Source: Comamonadaceae bacterium | GTDB lineage: Bacteria; Pseudomonadota; Gammaproteobacteria; Burkholderiales; Burkholderiaceae_C | Direction of reading: 5' to 3' | Assembly (NCBI GenBank): GCA_013297985.1 | Contig: JAAFIY010000005.1 | Location: 1 to 64,000, forward strand | Length of the DNA: 64,000 bases | Shown: positions 18,043 to 25,288 of the stretch, in pieces | How the letters are laid out: each line of letters starts with the position of its first letter | Numbering within the stretch: position 1 is the first letter of the stretch | Notes under the pieces: generated by a model | Told to the model about the DNA's origin: nothing | Databases searched by the model: none | What the model saw: only the letters and a program-made list of their open reading frames with translations | Program-made: the position numbers and the translations under genes

Positions 18043-18061
18043 TTACATCCGCCCTTACATC
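18043..18061 (+). other. Candidate integrase arm-type sites, left end
   Basis: Two direct copies of TTACATC, 12 bp apart (18043-18049 and 18055-18061), lie between the attachment repeat and the integrase gene. The right end of the element has the same pair with the same spacing. They are natural candidates for integrase arm-binding sites. Confidence 0.55.
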
Positions 18062-18092
18062 CTGGCCGATGTGAGACCACAGGGAAGGCTAC

Positions 18093-19385
18093 ATGGCAAA
18101 GAATGCGTTCACCGCTGGCCGGGTTGCTGCTTTCAGATGCCCGCCTGACCGGCAACAGGCTTTCATCTGGGACACGACCGCGCCGGGGCTGGGGCTCAGG
18201 GCCACGCCAGCGGGTAAGCCCGCCTACGTGTTTCAGGGCCGGTACCAAGGCAAAGACATTCGCTTGACTATCGGGAGCCCTGCAGCTTGGACCATCCCGC
18301 AGGCGCAGGCCAAAGCACGCGAGCTGCAGCGCCTGATTGATGAAGGCAAAGACCCCCGCGTGGTGAAGGCTGATGCGACCGCTGCCGACTTGGCAAGCCG
18401 GGCAGAGGCAAAGCGCCAGAGCGTGACAGTCAGCGAAGCATGGGCCGCCTACGTGCAGGAACGTCGGCCCCATTGGGGTGAGCGCCACTACCTCGACCAC
18501 ATTGCGAAGGCCGCCCCCGGCGGGGTGATGGGCAAGCGCAGCAAGTTGCTGCAGCCGGGCATCTTGGCACCCTTGATGAACAAGCCCCTGCGCGACCTGA
18601 ACAGCGCCGCCATCGAAGCATGGGCCGCCCGCGAAGCAAAGACCCGCGCGACTTCTGCCCGCCTGGCGTGGCGACTGCTCAAAGCCTTTCTAGGCTGGTG
18701 CGCCGAGCAGCCCGCCTACGCTGGTGCCGTGCCAGACAAAAACCCAGCAAAGTCCAAGAAGGCCCGCGAGTCATTGGGCCGCCCTGGCGTCAAAGCTGAC
18801 GCGCTGCAACGCGAGCAACTGCCCGCCTGGTTCGACGCCGTGAGGGGCATTCACAACCCGGTGGTGGCCGCATACCTGCAAACCGTGCTGTTAACCGGAG
18901 CACGGCCCGGTGAAGTGCTAGAGATGCGTTGGGAAGACCTCAACACCAAGTGGAAGGGCCTGACCATCCGCGACAAGGTGGAAGGCGAGCGCACCGTGCC
19001 GCTTACCCCTTACGTGGCGCACCTGCTGGCCGCCCTGCCCCGCCGCAATCAGTGGGTGTTTTCTGGTGCCCGCGCCGACGTGGTGGCCGCCCCCAACGAA
19101 CTGCACGCCCGGGCCTGTGGCGTGGCCGGTATCGACGGGCTTTCCCTGCACGGCCTGCGCCGCAGCTTCAAAAGCCTGACCGAGTGGCTTGAAATCCCCG
19201 CTGGGGTGGTGGCGCAATTGATGGGCCACAAACCCAGCGCCACCGCCGAACGCCACTACACCGTGCGCCCGCTTGACCTGCTGCGCGTGCACGCCGAACG
19301 CATCGAAGCGTGGGTGTTGGAACAGGCTGGGGTGCCGTTTGATGCCAAAGCCGCCGCTCCTGGTGGGTTGCGAGTGGTGGGCTGA
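18093..19385 (+). CDS. int: Tyrosine recombinase integrase of the satellite-like element
   Basis: A 430-aa site-specific recombinase. The N-terminal DUF4102-like domain (residues 1-90, arm-binding) is followed by a core-binding domain and the catalytic domain with Arg271 (TGARPGE), His353 and Arg356 (HGLRRS), His379 (MGHKP) and Tyr389 (RHYTVRP), the complete catalytic set. The gene starts 180 bp inside the left attachment repeat and reads into the element, as expected for tRNA-targeting island integrases. It should recombine the tRNA-Cys 3' repeat. Confidence 0.96.
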   Translation: MAKNAFTAGRVAAFRCPPDRQQAFIWDTTAPGLGLRATPAGKPAYVFQGRYQGKDIRLTIGSPAAWTIPQAQAKARELQRLIDEGKDPRVVKADATAADLASRAEAKRQSVTVSEAWAAYVQERRPHWGERHYLDHIAKAAPGGVMGKRSKLLQPGILAPLMNKPLRDLNSAAIEAWAAREAKTRATSARLAWRLLKAFLGWCAEQPAYAGAVPDKNPAKSKKARESLGRPGVKADALQREQLPAWFDAVRGIHNPVVAAYLQTVLLTGARPGEVLEMRWEDLNTKWKGLTIRDKVEGERTVPLTPYVAHLLAALPRRNQWVFSGARADVVAAPNELHARACGVAGIDGLSLHGLRRSFKSLTEWLEIPAGVVAQLMGHKPSATAERHYTVRPLDLLRVHAERIEAWVLEQAGVPFDAKAAAPGGLRVVG

Positions 19386-19410
19386 TTTGTAAACCAACGC
19401 TTTACGCTCT

Positions 19411-19689
19411 ATGATTCTGTCATTCCGGCACAAAGGGCTAGAAGCCTTTTTTAGAACAGGCCGCGTGGCAGGCATTCAGCCCATGCACGCCAAGCGCTTG
19501 CGCGAACTGCTGACCGCCCTGAACGCCGCCACCGGGCCGCAAGACTTGGGCCGCCCATCGTGGCGGGTGCATGGCCTGTCGGGTGACCGGGCAGGTTTTC
19601 ATGCCGTGACGGTGCAAGCCAACTGGCGATTGACCTTCCGGTTTGTGGGTGCCGATGTAGAGCTACTGGACTATCTGGACTACCACTGA
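19411..19689 (+). CDS. higB: HigB-type toxin (RelE/ParE superfamily)
   Basis: A 92-aa protein with the HigB signature: the FRHKGLEAFF N-terminus, AGIQPMHAKRLRELL, and the C-terminal NWRLTFRFVGADVELLDYLDYH. HigB toxins are ribosome-dependent mRNA endonucleases. The toxin comes first and is followed after 10 bp by its antitoxin, the usual inverted order for higBA. It starts 25 bp after the integrase. Confidence 0.92.
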   Translation: MILSFRHKGLEAFFRTGRVAGIQPMHAKRLRELLTALNAATGPQDLGRPSWRVHGLSGDRAGFHAVTVQANWRLTFRFVGADVELLDYLDYH

Positions 19690-19699
19690 GAGGCGCACC

Positions 19700-20011
19700 G
19701 TGAACATGCACAACCCCGCCCACCCTGGCGAGCTGCTTTCGGGCTGGCTTGAAGACCTGCAAGTGACCGTGACCGCGTTTGCCCTGCACATCGGCATTAG
19801 CCGCGTGATGCTGTCCCGCGTGTTGCATGGGCATGCTGCCGTGTCCGCTGATATGGACCTGCGCCTGTCCGAAGCCTTGGGCACCACGCCTGGCTACTGG
19901 CTGGCACTGCAAACCCAGCGTGACCTATGGACAGCGCGGCAGGCCGCCAAAGAGCGCAAGCGCATCAAGCGCATGGCCCTACCGCTGGCTGAGATTGAAC
20001 CTGCCACCTGA
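19700..20011 (+). CDS. higA: HigA antitoxin (XRE-family HTH)
   Basis: A 103-aa protein with the HigA motif HPGELLSGWLEDLQVT and a Cro/C1-type helix-turn-helix around ISRVMLSRVLHG, then SEALGTTPGYWLALQTQRD. It should bind HigB and repress the operon. The start is GTG at 19700 with GAGAGG upstream; an ATG at 19706 is an alternative. It probably stabilises the element in the host. Confidence 0.92.
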   Translation: MNMHNPAHPGELLSGWLEDLQVTVTAFALHIGISRVMLSRVLHGHAAVSADMDLRLSEALGTTPGYWLALQTQRDLWTARQAAKERKRIKRMALPLAEIEPAT

Positions 20012-20134
20012 CAGCTTCAGGCTTACTGATTGAGTTTTCGCCCCAGCTAGGCAGGGCCGCAATCCTGCTGAAAAGCCATGCTCCCCGTGGCCTGCTGGTG
20101 GCACCTTTGCCGGGGGCGATGCACGGGGAGTGCA

Positions 20135-21382
20135 ATGACCGACTTTGTGGCGACGCTGTACGTCAACCCAAACCGAGTTTATTGGCGGGCAAGTGACGTT
20201 CCCGGCCTGTTGGCCCAAGCCCTGCACCCAAGTGACGCGCCACCAGACCCGATGGTGAGCAGGACAGAGCTTCGACGCTTTGCATCGGCTGATGCACTCG
20301 CCAGCAAAGCCGGGCCACAGTTGACAAAAGCGGAACTCGCGGATTTGGACCGCGCCTGCAAAAGCGAGGGCTTGCCAGCCCTGCCGAACGAACTTCCATA
20401 CAGCGAGTGGGGGCCATTCCTTGACGCCAGCAACACAGGGGCTGAACGGCGCGGCTGGTGGGCCGGGCTGATACCACCTGCTGACCCTGACGAAACCCAG
20501 CGGTTGGCTGCTGTTTTGTACGAAGAACAGAACACCAAGAAGTTGCGCGAATGGCTGAACTCAGGTCGGGTGCAGGCAAAGATTGCCGGTAGTTTTCTGC
20601 CCGCAGATGTGCCTTTGACAACGCAGCTTTCAAATCTGGTGCTGATGCGTGATGACCTGGAGCGATTCGCAGCGCTGGCACAAATCCAAGTGAAGAACGC
20701 CTGGCCGCAGACGATGCCCAACGGCCCCGACTACTGGACAATCGAAAACGCTTTTGCTGACCTCGCGAAGCAAGCGGGATTGCACGAAGGGGCACGCGAC
20801 ACCCTGCGCGACGACATGATGCAAGCTGCGAGCGATGGCACGCTGACCGTTCGCCACCCTCACACTGGCAGGGCCTATCGGCCCAAAGTAGTGCGAGGGT
20901 TCTACGAACTGGTGACGCCCGCCGACGTGAATGCGTGGTTGGCGACTGACCCAGGCGCAAAGCTTCGATGGCAAGCAGGGCCCAGTTCAACCGATGGCAC
21001 CAAGCATCGTCACGACCAAGCTGGCGCGGAGGCTGCGCCCGTGTCTGAAAACGGCCCCAGCCATGCGACCGACGGGAGCGATGCATGCGAAGTGGCGAAC
21101 AGCGCCACGCCAGCAACTCAAACCCCAAATCAGCGCCGCACCTGGCGGGACGTTGCAGGTCGCTACATCGTCGATGTGATTCGCGCCGGGCAGTACGGGA
21201 CTGCGAAGGAACTCTACAAGGCCCTGGAGGCAAAGGCCGGACCAGAGTCCCCGTTCGAAAAAGGAACCGGCCTCAACCGTGGCAGGCTTTTTGTGCGTGA
21301 GCTTACCAGACACCTGAGCCAAAAGACGGTTCAAACCAATTGGAAAGCACTGCGGGAGCTAGCTGCAAAAAAGCTGCCCTGA
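20135..21382 (+). CDS. Unrecognised element cargo protein
   Basis: A 415-aa protein from the ATG at 20135 (GGGGAG 5 nt upstream). No family was recognised. Residues 1-200 contain a SEWGPF segment and an acidic/Asn-rich helix region. Residues 215-265 resemble a compact DNA- or protein-binding domain. Residues 275-335 are a Ser/Thr/Ala/Pro linker. The last 75 residues form a separate helical domain (TWRDVAGRYIVDVI...TAKELYKALEAK...SQKTVQTNWKALRELA). There is no signal peptide or membrane segment. It lies between the toxin-antitoxin pair and the regulator, where satellites often keep accessory genes. No function is claimed. Confidence 0.8.
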   Translation: MTDFVATLYVNPNRVYWRASDVPGLLAQALHPSDAPPDPMVSRTELRRFASADALASKAGPQLTKAELADLDRACKSEGLPALPNELPYSEWGPFLDASNTGAERRGWWAGLIPPADPDETQRLAAVLYEEQNTKKLREWLNSGRVQAKIAGSFLPADVPLTTQLSNLVLMRDDLERFAALAQIQVKNAWPQTMPNGPDYWTIENAFADLAKQAGLHEGARDTLRDDMMQAASDGTLTVRHPHTGRAYRPKVVRGFYELVTPADVNAWLATDPGAKLRWQAGPSSTDGTKHRHDQAGAEAAPVSENGPSHATDGSDACEVANSATPATQTPNQRRTWRDVAGRYIVDVIRAGQYGTAKELYKALEAKAGPESPFEKGTGLNRGRLFVRELTRHLSQKTVQTNWKALRELAAKKLP

Positions 21383-21469
21383 TGCCCGCAGTGCCCGCCG
21401 GGCACACAGGGCACACCGGGCAAAGAGATTCACCGCACGGCGCAAATCAACGCGCCGCAAAGGTGAACT

Positions 21470-21805
21470 ATGAACTCCAAAGCGCATCACTGCGCAGGCC
21501 AGCGGCAGGGGGTGACAGACCCAGCCGCAGCCCGCGAGAGTGACACCCAAGGCCCTATCAACGCCGCCACGCTGGCCGCACATGAAAAACGGGGTGGTTC
21601 TATCAGCGGGCTATTCACGCCGCTGGAACGTGAGACCCGAGCGGCCCTCGACACCGAATCAGCCGCCCACCACCTGAATCGTGAGCCGCAGACTTTGCGG
21701 GTTTGGGCATGCCGCCAGAGCGGCCCTATTCGCCCGTTGCGGATTCATGGCCGACTGGCATGGCCGACAGACGCAATCCGGCAGCTGCTGGGCGTGGCCC
21801 AATGA
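21470..21805 (+). CDS. AlpA-like HTH DNA-binding protein
   Basis: A 111-aa protein whose C-terminal half (residues 58-110: LDTESAAHHLNREPQTLRVWACRQSG, then PLRIHGRLAWPTDAIRQLL, split here) fits a MerR/AlpA/excisionase-like winged helix with the typical R-I-x-G-R-x-x-W wing. Such proteins act as excisionases or activators in islands. Its stop overlaps the start of the next gene (ATGA), marking the first step of a translationally coupled operon. Confidence 0.75.
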   Translation: MNSKAHHCAGQRQGVTDPAAARESDTQGPINAATLAAHEKRGGSISGLFTPLERETRAALDTESAAHHLNREPQTLRVWACRQSGPIRPLRIHGRLAWPTDAIRQLLGVAQ

Positions 21806-22146
21806 AAAACGCCCGCGACACCCAAAAGAGCGAAGCGAGCGTAGCCGTGGGGGCTGCACCGATTGTCACGAAGTTCTCAGGCACCGACAACCCCCGCCAC
21901 CTGCGGGCCATTGCCGCACTGTTGCGCCGCCCGATGCCACGCGAAAGCCTCGACCGTGAGGTCGGCTGCGCGAACGGCCCCGAGCTGGTGGCAGAGCTGC
22001 GCCGCCGTGGCCTAGCCGTGCCCTGCAAGCGTATCAACTTTGTGGACCGCGATGGGTTCATTTGCAGGCCCGGCGTTTACTTTCTGACCGAAGGCGACCG
22101 CCGCAAGTTGTACCGCTGGCAGGCCACTCGGAGCGCGACGCAATGA
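21802..22146 (+). CDS. Small island protein, HTH-like, unknown function
   Basis: 114 aa from the ATG at 21802, which overlaps the previous stop codon. The segment RHLRAIAALLRRPMPRESLDREVGCANGPELVAELRRRG looks like a winged helix preceded by a basic helix; the C-terminus VDRDGFICRPGVYFLTEGDRRKLYRW matches small proteins found beside satellite replication genes. The next gene again overlaps by ATGA. Confidence 0.7.
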   Translation: MKNARDTQKSEASVAVGAAPIVTKFSGTDNPRHLRAIAALLRRPMPRESLDREVGCANGPELVAELRRRGLAVPCKRINFVDRDGFICRPGVYFLTEGDRRKLYRWQATRSATQ

Positions 22147-22520
22147 CCATCGAAGCCTTGATTGTCGGCACGCTACACCAGCCCGCCGAGCAACGCACCG
22201 CCAAAACCGGCAAGCCGTTTGCGACCGCCAAGGTCCGCGCTGCCGCTGGCGACGGTCAAAGCGTTTTCGTCAACGTCATTTGCTTTGCAGACCCGGTGCG
22301 CGCAGCGCTGATGGCAATGGACGGGGGCGATTCTCTGGCGCTCACTGGCACCTTGACGCCCGGCGCATGGATTGACCGCGACGGCACTGCCCGACCCAGC
22401 CTAAGCATGGTGGCCGCGTCAGTCATGACCTTGTACGCCTTCACAAAGAAGCGCGCCGCCATCGCTCAGGCCGGGACTAATGCCGCACCGGACGATGACA
22501 TTGCCGGGGGTGCCCTATGA
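22143..22520 (+). CDS. SSB-like OB-fold protein
   Basis: 125 aa from the ATG at 22143. The pattern ALIVGTLHQPAEQRTAKTGKPFATAKV, then VNVICFADPV and GDSLALTGTLTPGAWIDRDG, is the beta-barrel layout of single-stranded DNA-binding/PriB-like proteins in mobile elements. It lacks the acidic C-terminal tail of replication SSB. It sits immediately before the Rep-like gene, which fits a role in replication of the element. Confidence 0.75.
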   Translation: MTIEALIVGTLHQPAEQRTAKTGKPFATAKVRAAAGDGQSVFVNVICFADPVRAALMAMDGGDSLALTGTLTPGAWIDRDGTARPSLSMVAASVMTLYAFTKKRAAIAQAGTNAAPDDDIAGGAL

Positions 22521-22648
22521 GCCGCATTGTCATCGTGGCGGCCACCTGGTGGCCCTTTGGCGTGGTCGCGCTGCCACTTGTACAGTTCTTGGCGTTTTGG
22601 CTGGCTGGCTCGGAGGCTGCGCAGGTGCTGACGCAGTGCAGCCCGTGA
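22517..22648 (+). CDS. 43-aa single-span membrane peptide
   Basis: A short gene whose ATG overlaps the stop of the SSB-like gene (ATGA) and whose TGA overlaps the GTG start of the next gene (GTGA). The peptide starts MSRIVIVAATWWPFGVVALP and has one hydrophobic helix covering most of its length. The double start/stop overlap is the main evidence that it is translated. Function unknown. Confidence 0.6.
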   Translation: MSRIVIVAATWWPFGVVALPLVQFLAFWLAGSEAAQVLTQCSP

Positions 22649-23586
22649 GTCGCAAAAAACGTGGCAAGGGCACCAGTGACCGCGATGGCGACGCCTTTGT
22701 TGCGCTGCCGTGGGTGGTTTTGGACAGTGCGGCTTTCCAAAGCCTGAGTCACCCTGCCCGTAGCTTGTTGCTGGAGGTGGCACGCCAGTACGGGCGCAGC
22801 AACAACGGCAAACTGCTTTGCAGCGCCGCCTATCTGAGCAAGCGGGGCTGGAACAGCGCTGGCGTGATTCATCGCGCCTTGCGTGACCTAATCGACCGGG
22901 GCCTTTTGCACATGACCGTGCAAGGGCATCGACCCAACAAAGCGAGTTGGTTCGCGCTCACGTGGTACGCCATTGACCACCTTCCCGGATACGACATCGG
23001 GGCGCTCGAAACCTTCCCCCGCTCCGCTTATCGGTTTTGGCAACCGCCACCCAAAAACGCCTGCCTTAGTCCTTCAGAAGCAGTAGCAAGGCCCGCCATT
23101 GCTCCTTCTCCGAGAGTAGAGCACCCCTCGCTTACTCCTTCAGAAGGAGCTATCAAGGCCCCAAACGGCACCCCGCCTACTCCTTCAGAGAGACACCATC
23201 TAGATATGCCATCTCCTGCTGCAACTGAATCGGGTGTGTTGGCAGCGCAGGCAATCAAGCAAACGGTGCAAACGCCCCAAGCGCTCACGGCGGCACAGAA
23301 GGCGGGGCCGGGGCTGGCCAAGGGTTCCGCCGGTCAACTTGCTGGCAAAACGCAGGACGGTCAAGCGGTCGTTGTTGAAGACCGCCTGAAAACAGCCCCG
23401 ACTTTGGCCCAAGCTGGAATTAGCAAAGACCTATCTTCGCGCGCTCAAAAGCTGGCCGCTGCCAAAGCTGCCGAGCAAAACGCCCGACAACCCAAGCGCC
23501 CCAAGCCAGCGCTGCCGCCCGCCATCGTTGCCCGTGCGGATGGCTGCACCGTTGAACGCGACGCCGCACTACCCGCTGATTGGTGA
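22645..23586 (+). CDS. Rep-like winged-helix protein of the element
   Basis: 313 aa from the GTG at 22645. Residues 5-130 (DAFVALPWVVLDSAAFQSLSH..., GKLLCSAAYLSKRGW, RALRDLIDRGLLHMTVQGHRPNKASWFALTW) form a winged-helix domain of the type found in replication or regulatory proteins of islands and plasmids. The C-terminal half is a low-complexity linker with three PSE(G/R) repeats, encoded by palindromic CTCCTTCAGA boxes, then a Lys/Ala-rich tail. The boxes may serve as replication-origin repeats. No primase or helicase motif is visible. Confidence 0.7.
   Translation: MSRKKRGKGTSDRDGDAFVALPWVVLDSAAFQSLSHPARSLLLEVARQYGRSNNGKLLCSAAYLSKRGWNSAGVIHRALRDLIDRGLLHMTVQGHRPNKASWFALTWYAIDHLPGYDIGALETFPRSAYRFWQPPPKNACLSPSEAVARPAIAPSPRVEHPSLTPSEGAIKAPNGTPPTPSERHHLDMPSPAATESGVLAAQAIKQTVQTPQALTAAQKAGPGLAKGSAGQLAGKTQDGQAVVVEDRLKTAPTLAQAGISKDLSSRAQKLAAAKAAEQNARQPKRPKPALPPAIVARADGCTVERDAALPADW
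23068..23193 (+). repeat. Palindromic CTCCTTCAGAAGGAG boxes inside the Rep-like gene
   Basis: Four related boxes occur at 23068-23080, 23101-23116, 23134-23149 and 23179-23193. The third is a near-perfect 15-bp palindrome; the others keep one arm and part of the other. Spacing is 32 to 45 bp. They are in frame and encode the PSE repeats. Confidence 0.6.
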
Positions 23587-23596
23587 GCAACCTACG

Positions 23597-24241
23597 ATGC
23601 CCCGCAAAGCCACACCGCCACCCACCACACCCAAAAGCCACCACCTGCAGCTTGAGGCACGCCCTGGCGTCAGTGAGGACCGCCTGATGACCGACCTGCT
23701 GGCACAAGGCAAAATCGCCAGCGCTTGCACCGTGGTGCAGTTTGCAGCCCCTGTGCATGGCGAGGTGTCGCTAACCGACCTGATGCAGTCGCTGCGCCAG
23801 CAGGGCGAGGCCGTCAATCGTGGCGACTTGCGGGCTGCTGAATCCATGCTGAACGCCCAAGCCGTGGCACTGAACGCCATCTTTGGCGAACTGGCACGCC
23901 GCGCCGCTGCGCACATGGGCGGCAACATCCGCGCCGCCGAAACGTATCTGCGCTTGGCACTCAAGGCCCAAAGCCAAAGCCGCGCCACGGTTGAAACGCT
24001 GGCCGCCATCAAAAACCCGCCTGTGGTGTTTGCCCGGCAAGCCAACATTGCCCACGGGCCGCAGCAAGTCAACAACGGCGCGCCCGCGCACCCGGGGCAA
24101 AGCGTTTCTGAGCCCAACGAAGTTTTTGAGGAAGCAAGCCATGCCCGCCCGCAACTGGACGCCGCAGCAACGCCAGCAACAAGCCGAGCGCATTCACAGT
24201 TGGAGCCCATGGAAGCAAGCCACCGGCCCGCGCACGGCTGA
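23597..24241 (+). CDS. Island protein of unknown function
   Basis: 214 aa from the ATG at 23597; the frame is open upstream to 23528 inside the preceding gene. A central helical region (residues 25-150: DRLMTDLLAQGKIA, LMQSLRQQGEAVNRGDL, AESMLNAQAVALNAIFGELARRAA, AETYLRLALKAQSQSRATVETLAAIKNPP) resembles a small family seen next to integrases in betaproteobacterial islands. The tail is Pro/Ala/Ser rich. It overlaps the next gene by about 100 bp. Confidence 0.7.
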   Translation: MPRKATPPPTTPKSHHLQLEARPGVSEDRLMTDLLAQGKIASACTVVQFAAPVHGEVSLTDLMQSLRQQGEAVNRGDLRAAESMLNAQAVALNAIFGELARRAAAHMGGNIRAAETYLRLALKAQSQSRATVETLAAIKNPPVVFARQANIAHGPQQVNNGAPAHPGQSVSEPNEVFEEASHARPQLDAAATPATSRAHSQLEPMEASHRPAHG

Positions 24242-24341
24242 AGGCAAGGCCCGTGCGTCACGCAACGCCTTCAAGGGCGGCACCCGCCGATTGCTGCGCG
24301 AACTGGCGCGGCTGTTGAAGGCCCAACGAGACGCGATTTAG
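24141..24341 (+). CDS. Small basic island protein
   Basis: 66 aa. The composition is typical of a conserved short protein found beside the previous family: NWTPQQRQQQAERIHSWSPW, then TGPRTAEGKARASRNAFKGG and a basic Leu/Arg helix at the end. The ATG lies within the end of the preceding gene in another frame. Probable nucleic-acid binder by charge only; function unknown. Confidence 0.65.
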   Translation: MPARNWTPQQRQQQAERIHSWSPWKQATGPRTAEGKARASRNAFKGGTRRLLRELARLLKAQRDAI

Positions 24342-24443
24342 GGCCGCCAGCTTGTGATGACGCCCGAACGATAGCCAGCCAGCCTAGACGCCCTCGAGTG
24401 ACGGCGCGACACTTTGCCCGTCGATTTTCTGAAGGGGTGCGCG

Positions 24444-24743
24444 ATGCGGATGGTGACTGCGGTCCTACTGGTCTTGGCTGTCGGCTGGTACGTGTACAGC
24501 GGCGAGGACTCTGAGCACTTCCCATACTCGCTTAGCGCACTTGACTCCTGGGTTTATGACCAAGACAGCAAGCGCGATGTTTTGGCTGGCCGTGTTCCGA
24601 CTAGCTACCTGGCTCGGGCGGATGGGCTTGCAAGCTGCCGAGACCTAGCCATCAACGCCGCCCGAGAGCACAACTTTCGCCGCTGGGGCTATGTGTGCTG
24701 CACAGTGACTTCCTCAACAGACTGCGCGACGAAGGTGCGCTAG
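24444..24743 (+). CDS. Small exported or membrane-anchored protein
   Basis: 99 aa from the ATG at 24444 (AAGGGG upstream). Residues 1-18 are a hydrophobic signal or anchor (MRMVTAVLLVLAVGWYVY). The rest has five cysteines including a CC pair near the end (VCCTVTSSTDC), suggesting disulfides outside the cytoplasm. Not recognised. It is the last gene of the satellite-like element and is followed by a bidirectional terminator, so it may be expressed from its own promoter as a lysogeny trait. Confidence 0.55.
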   Translation: MRMVTAVLLVLAVGWYVYSGEDSEHFPYSLSALDSWVYDQDSKRDVLAGRVPTSYLARADGLASCRDLAINAAREHNFRRWGYVCCTVTSSTDCATKVR

Positions 24744-24828
24744 CACTTGCGCCCTAAACCCAACCCTGACCCGAGCCCGGCCCCTGCGCCGGGTTCGTCG
24801 TTTCTGGGGCAATGCTGGGTAAATGCTC

Positions 24829-24847
24829 TTACATCTGCCATTACATC
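24829..24847 (+). other. Candidate integrase arm-type sites, right end
   Basis: Two copies of TTACATC (24829-24835, 24841-24847) repeat the pattern found at 18043-18061 with the same 12-bp period, same orientation and a shared intervening gcc. Confidence 0.55.
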
Positions 24848-24862
24848 GGCAACGAATAGCGC

Positions 24863-24889
24863 AAAAAAGCCCGGGTAAACCGGGCCTGT
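24863..24889. terminator. Bidirectional terminator at right end of the satellite-like element
   Basis: A 6-bp gcccgg/ccgggc stem (24869-24874, 24880-24885) with a 5-nt loop has six A on its left side and a T-rich tail on the right, so it can stop transcription from both sides. It separates the element's last gene from the attachment repeat. Confidence 0.75.
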
Positions 24890-24927
24890 TTGTCACTCCT
24901 AAGTGTTTGATTCACATGGAGTTTTTT

Positions 24928-24978
24928 ACTTGGAGGCGCGACCCGGAGTCGAACCGGGCTAGACGGATTTGCAATCGC
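24928..24978. other. Shared attachment repeat (attR of element, attL of prophage)
   Basis: Second perfect copy of the 51-bp tRNA-Cys-derived repeat. It is followed by unrelated phage sequence and not by the tRNA 5' half, so another element must be integrated to its right. It therefore closes the satellite-like element and opens the large prophage. Confidence 0.88.
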
Positions 24979-25093
24979 TTGAGGGCTGTTTTTTCTCTTG
25001 TAGATCAACAGGTTGTGCGAGGGTGAAATCTTGCTACCGGATTTGCACCGTTTGCCCTCGCCTTGGGCGCATTGATCGGGTGTGAATCGTCGG

Positions 25094-25285
25094 TCAGCGC
25101 GGAGCCACCGCCACCACGTACACCGTCATGTTGGAAGGGCAAGCGATCACATGCCCTTCGTGGCCCGTCCAGGCCACGCAGTTTGACGCGGGCACGGTGG
25201 GGCTGGGCCAGGTGGTGATGTGCACGTCGGCCAGGGTGATGCCCAGGCTGGCCAAGAGCTGCAGCACGTGGATGAGGATGTCCAC
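25094..25285 (-). CDS. Small unknown protein at end of the lysis region
   Basis: 63 aa from a GTG at 25285, 3 bp after the Rz gene stop codon. The first 25 residues are hydrophobic (VDILIHVLQLLASLGITLADV); the rest contains two cysteines. A competing frame (25005-25292) covers the same region but has an unlikely composition. Function unknown. The 115 bp between this gene and the attachment repeat hold nothing I recognise. Confidence 0.55.
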   Translation of the reverse strand: MDILIHVLQLLASLGITLADVHITTWPSPTVPASNCVAWTGHEGHVIACPSNMTVYVVAVAPR

Positions 25286-25288
25286 CGG

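Larger units (their letters stand above)
17861..24978. mobile_element. Satellite-like integrated element between 51-bp tRNA-Cys repeats
   Basis: A 7.1-kb element flanked by identical 51-bp repeats (17861-17911 and 24928-24978). Its integrase lies just inside the left end. It carries HigBA, an AlpA-like regulator, an SSB-like protein, a Rep-like protein and small unknowns but no capsid, tail, terminase or lysis genes. This content and size match phage satellites or phage-inducible islands. It sits directly against a full prophage that uses the same attachment repeat. Satellite status is an inference. Confidence 0.8.
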
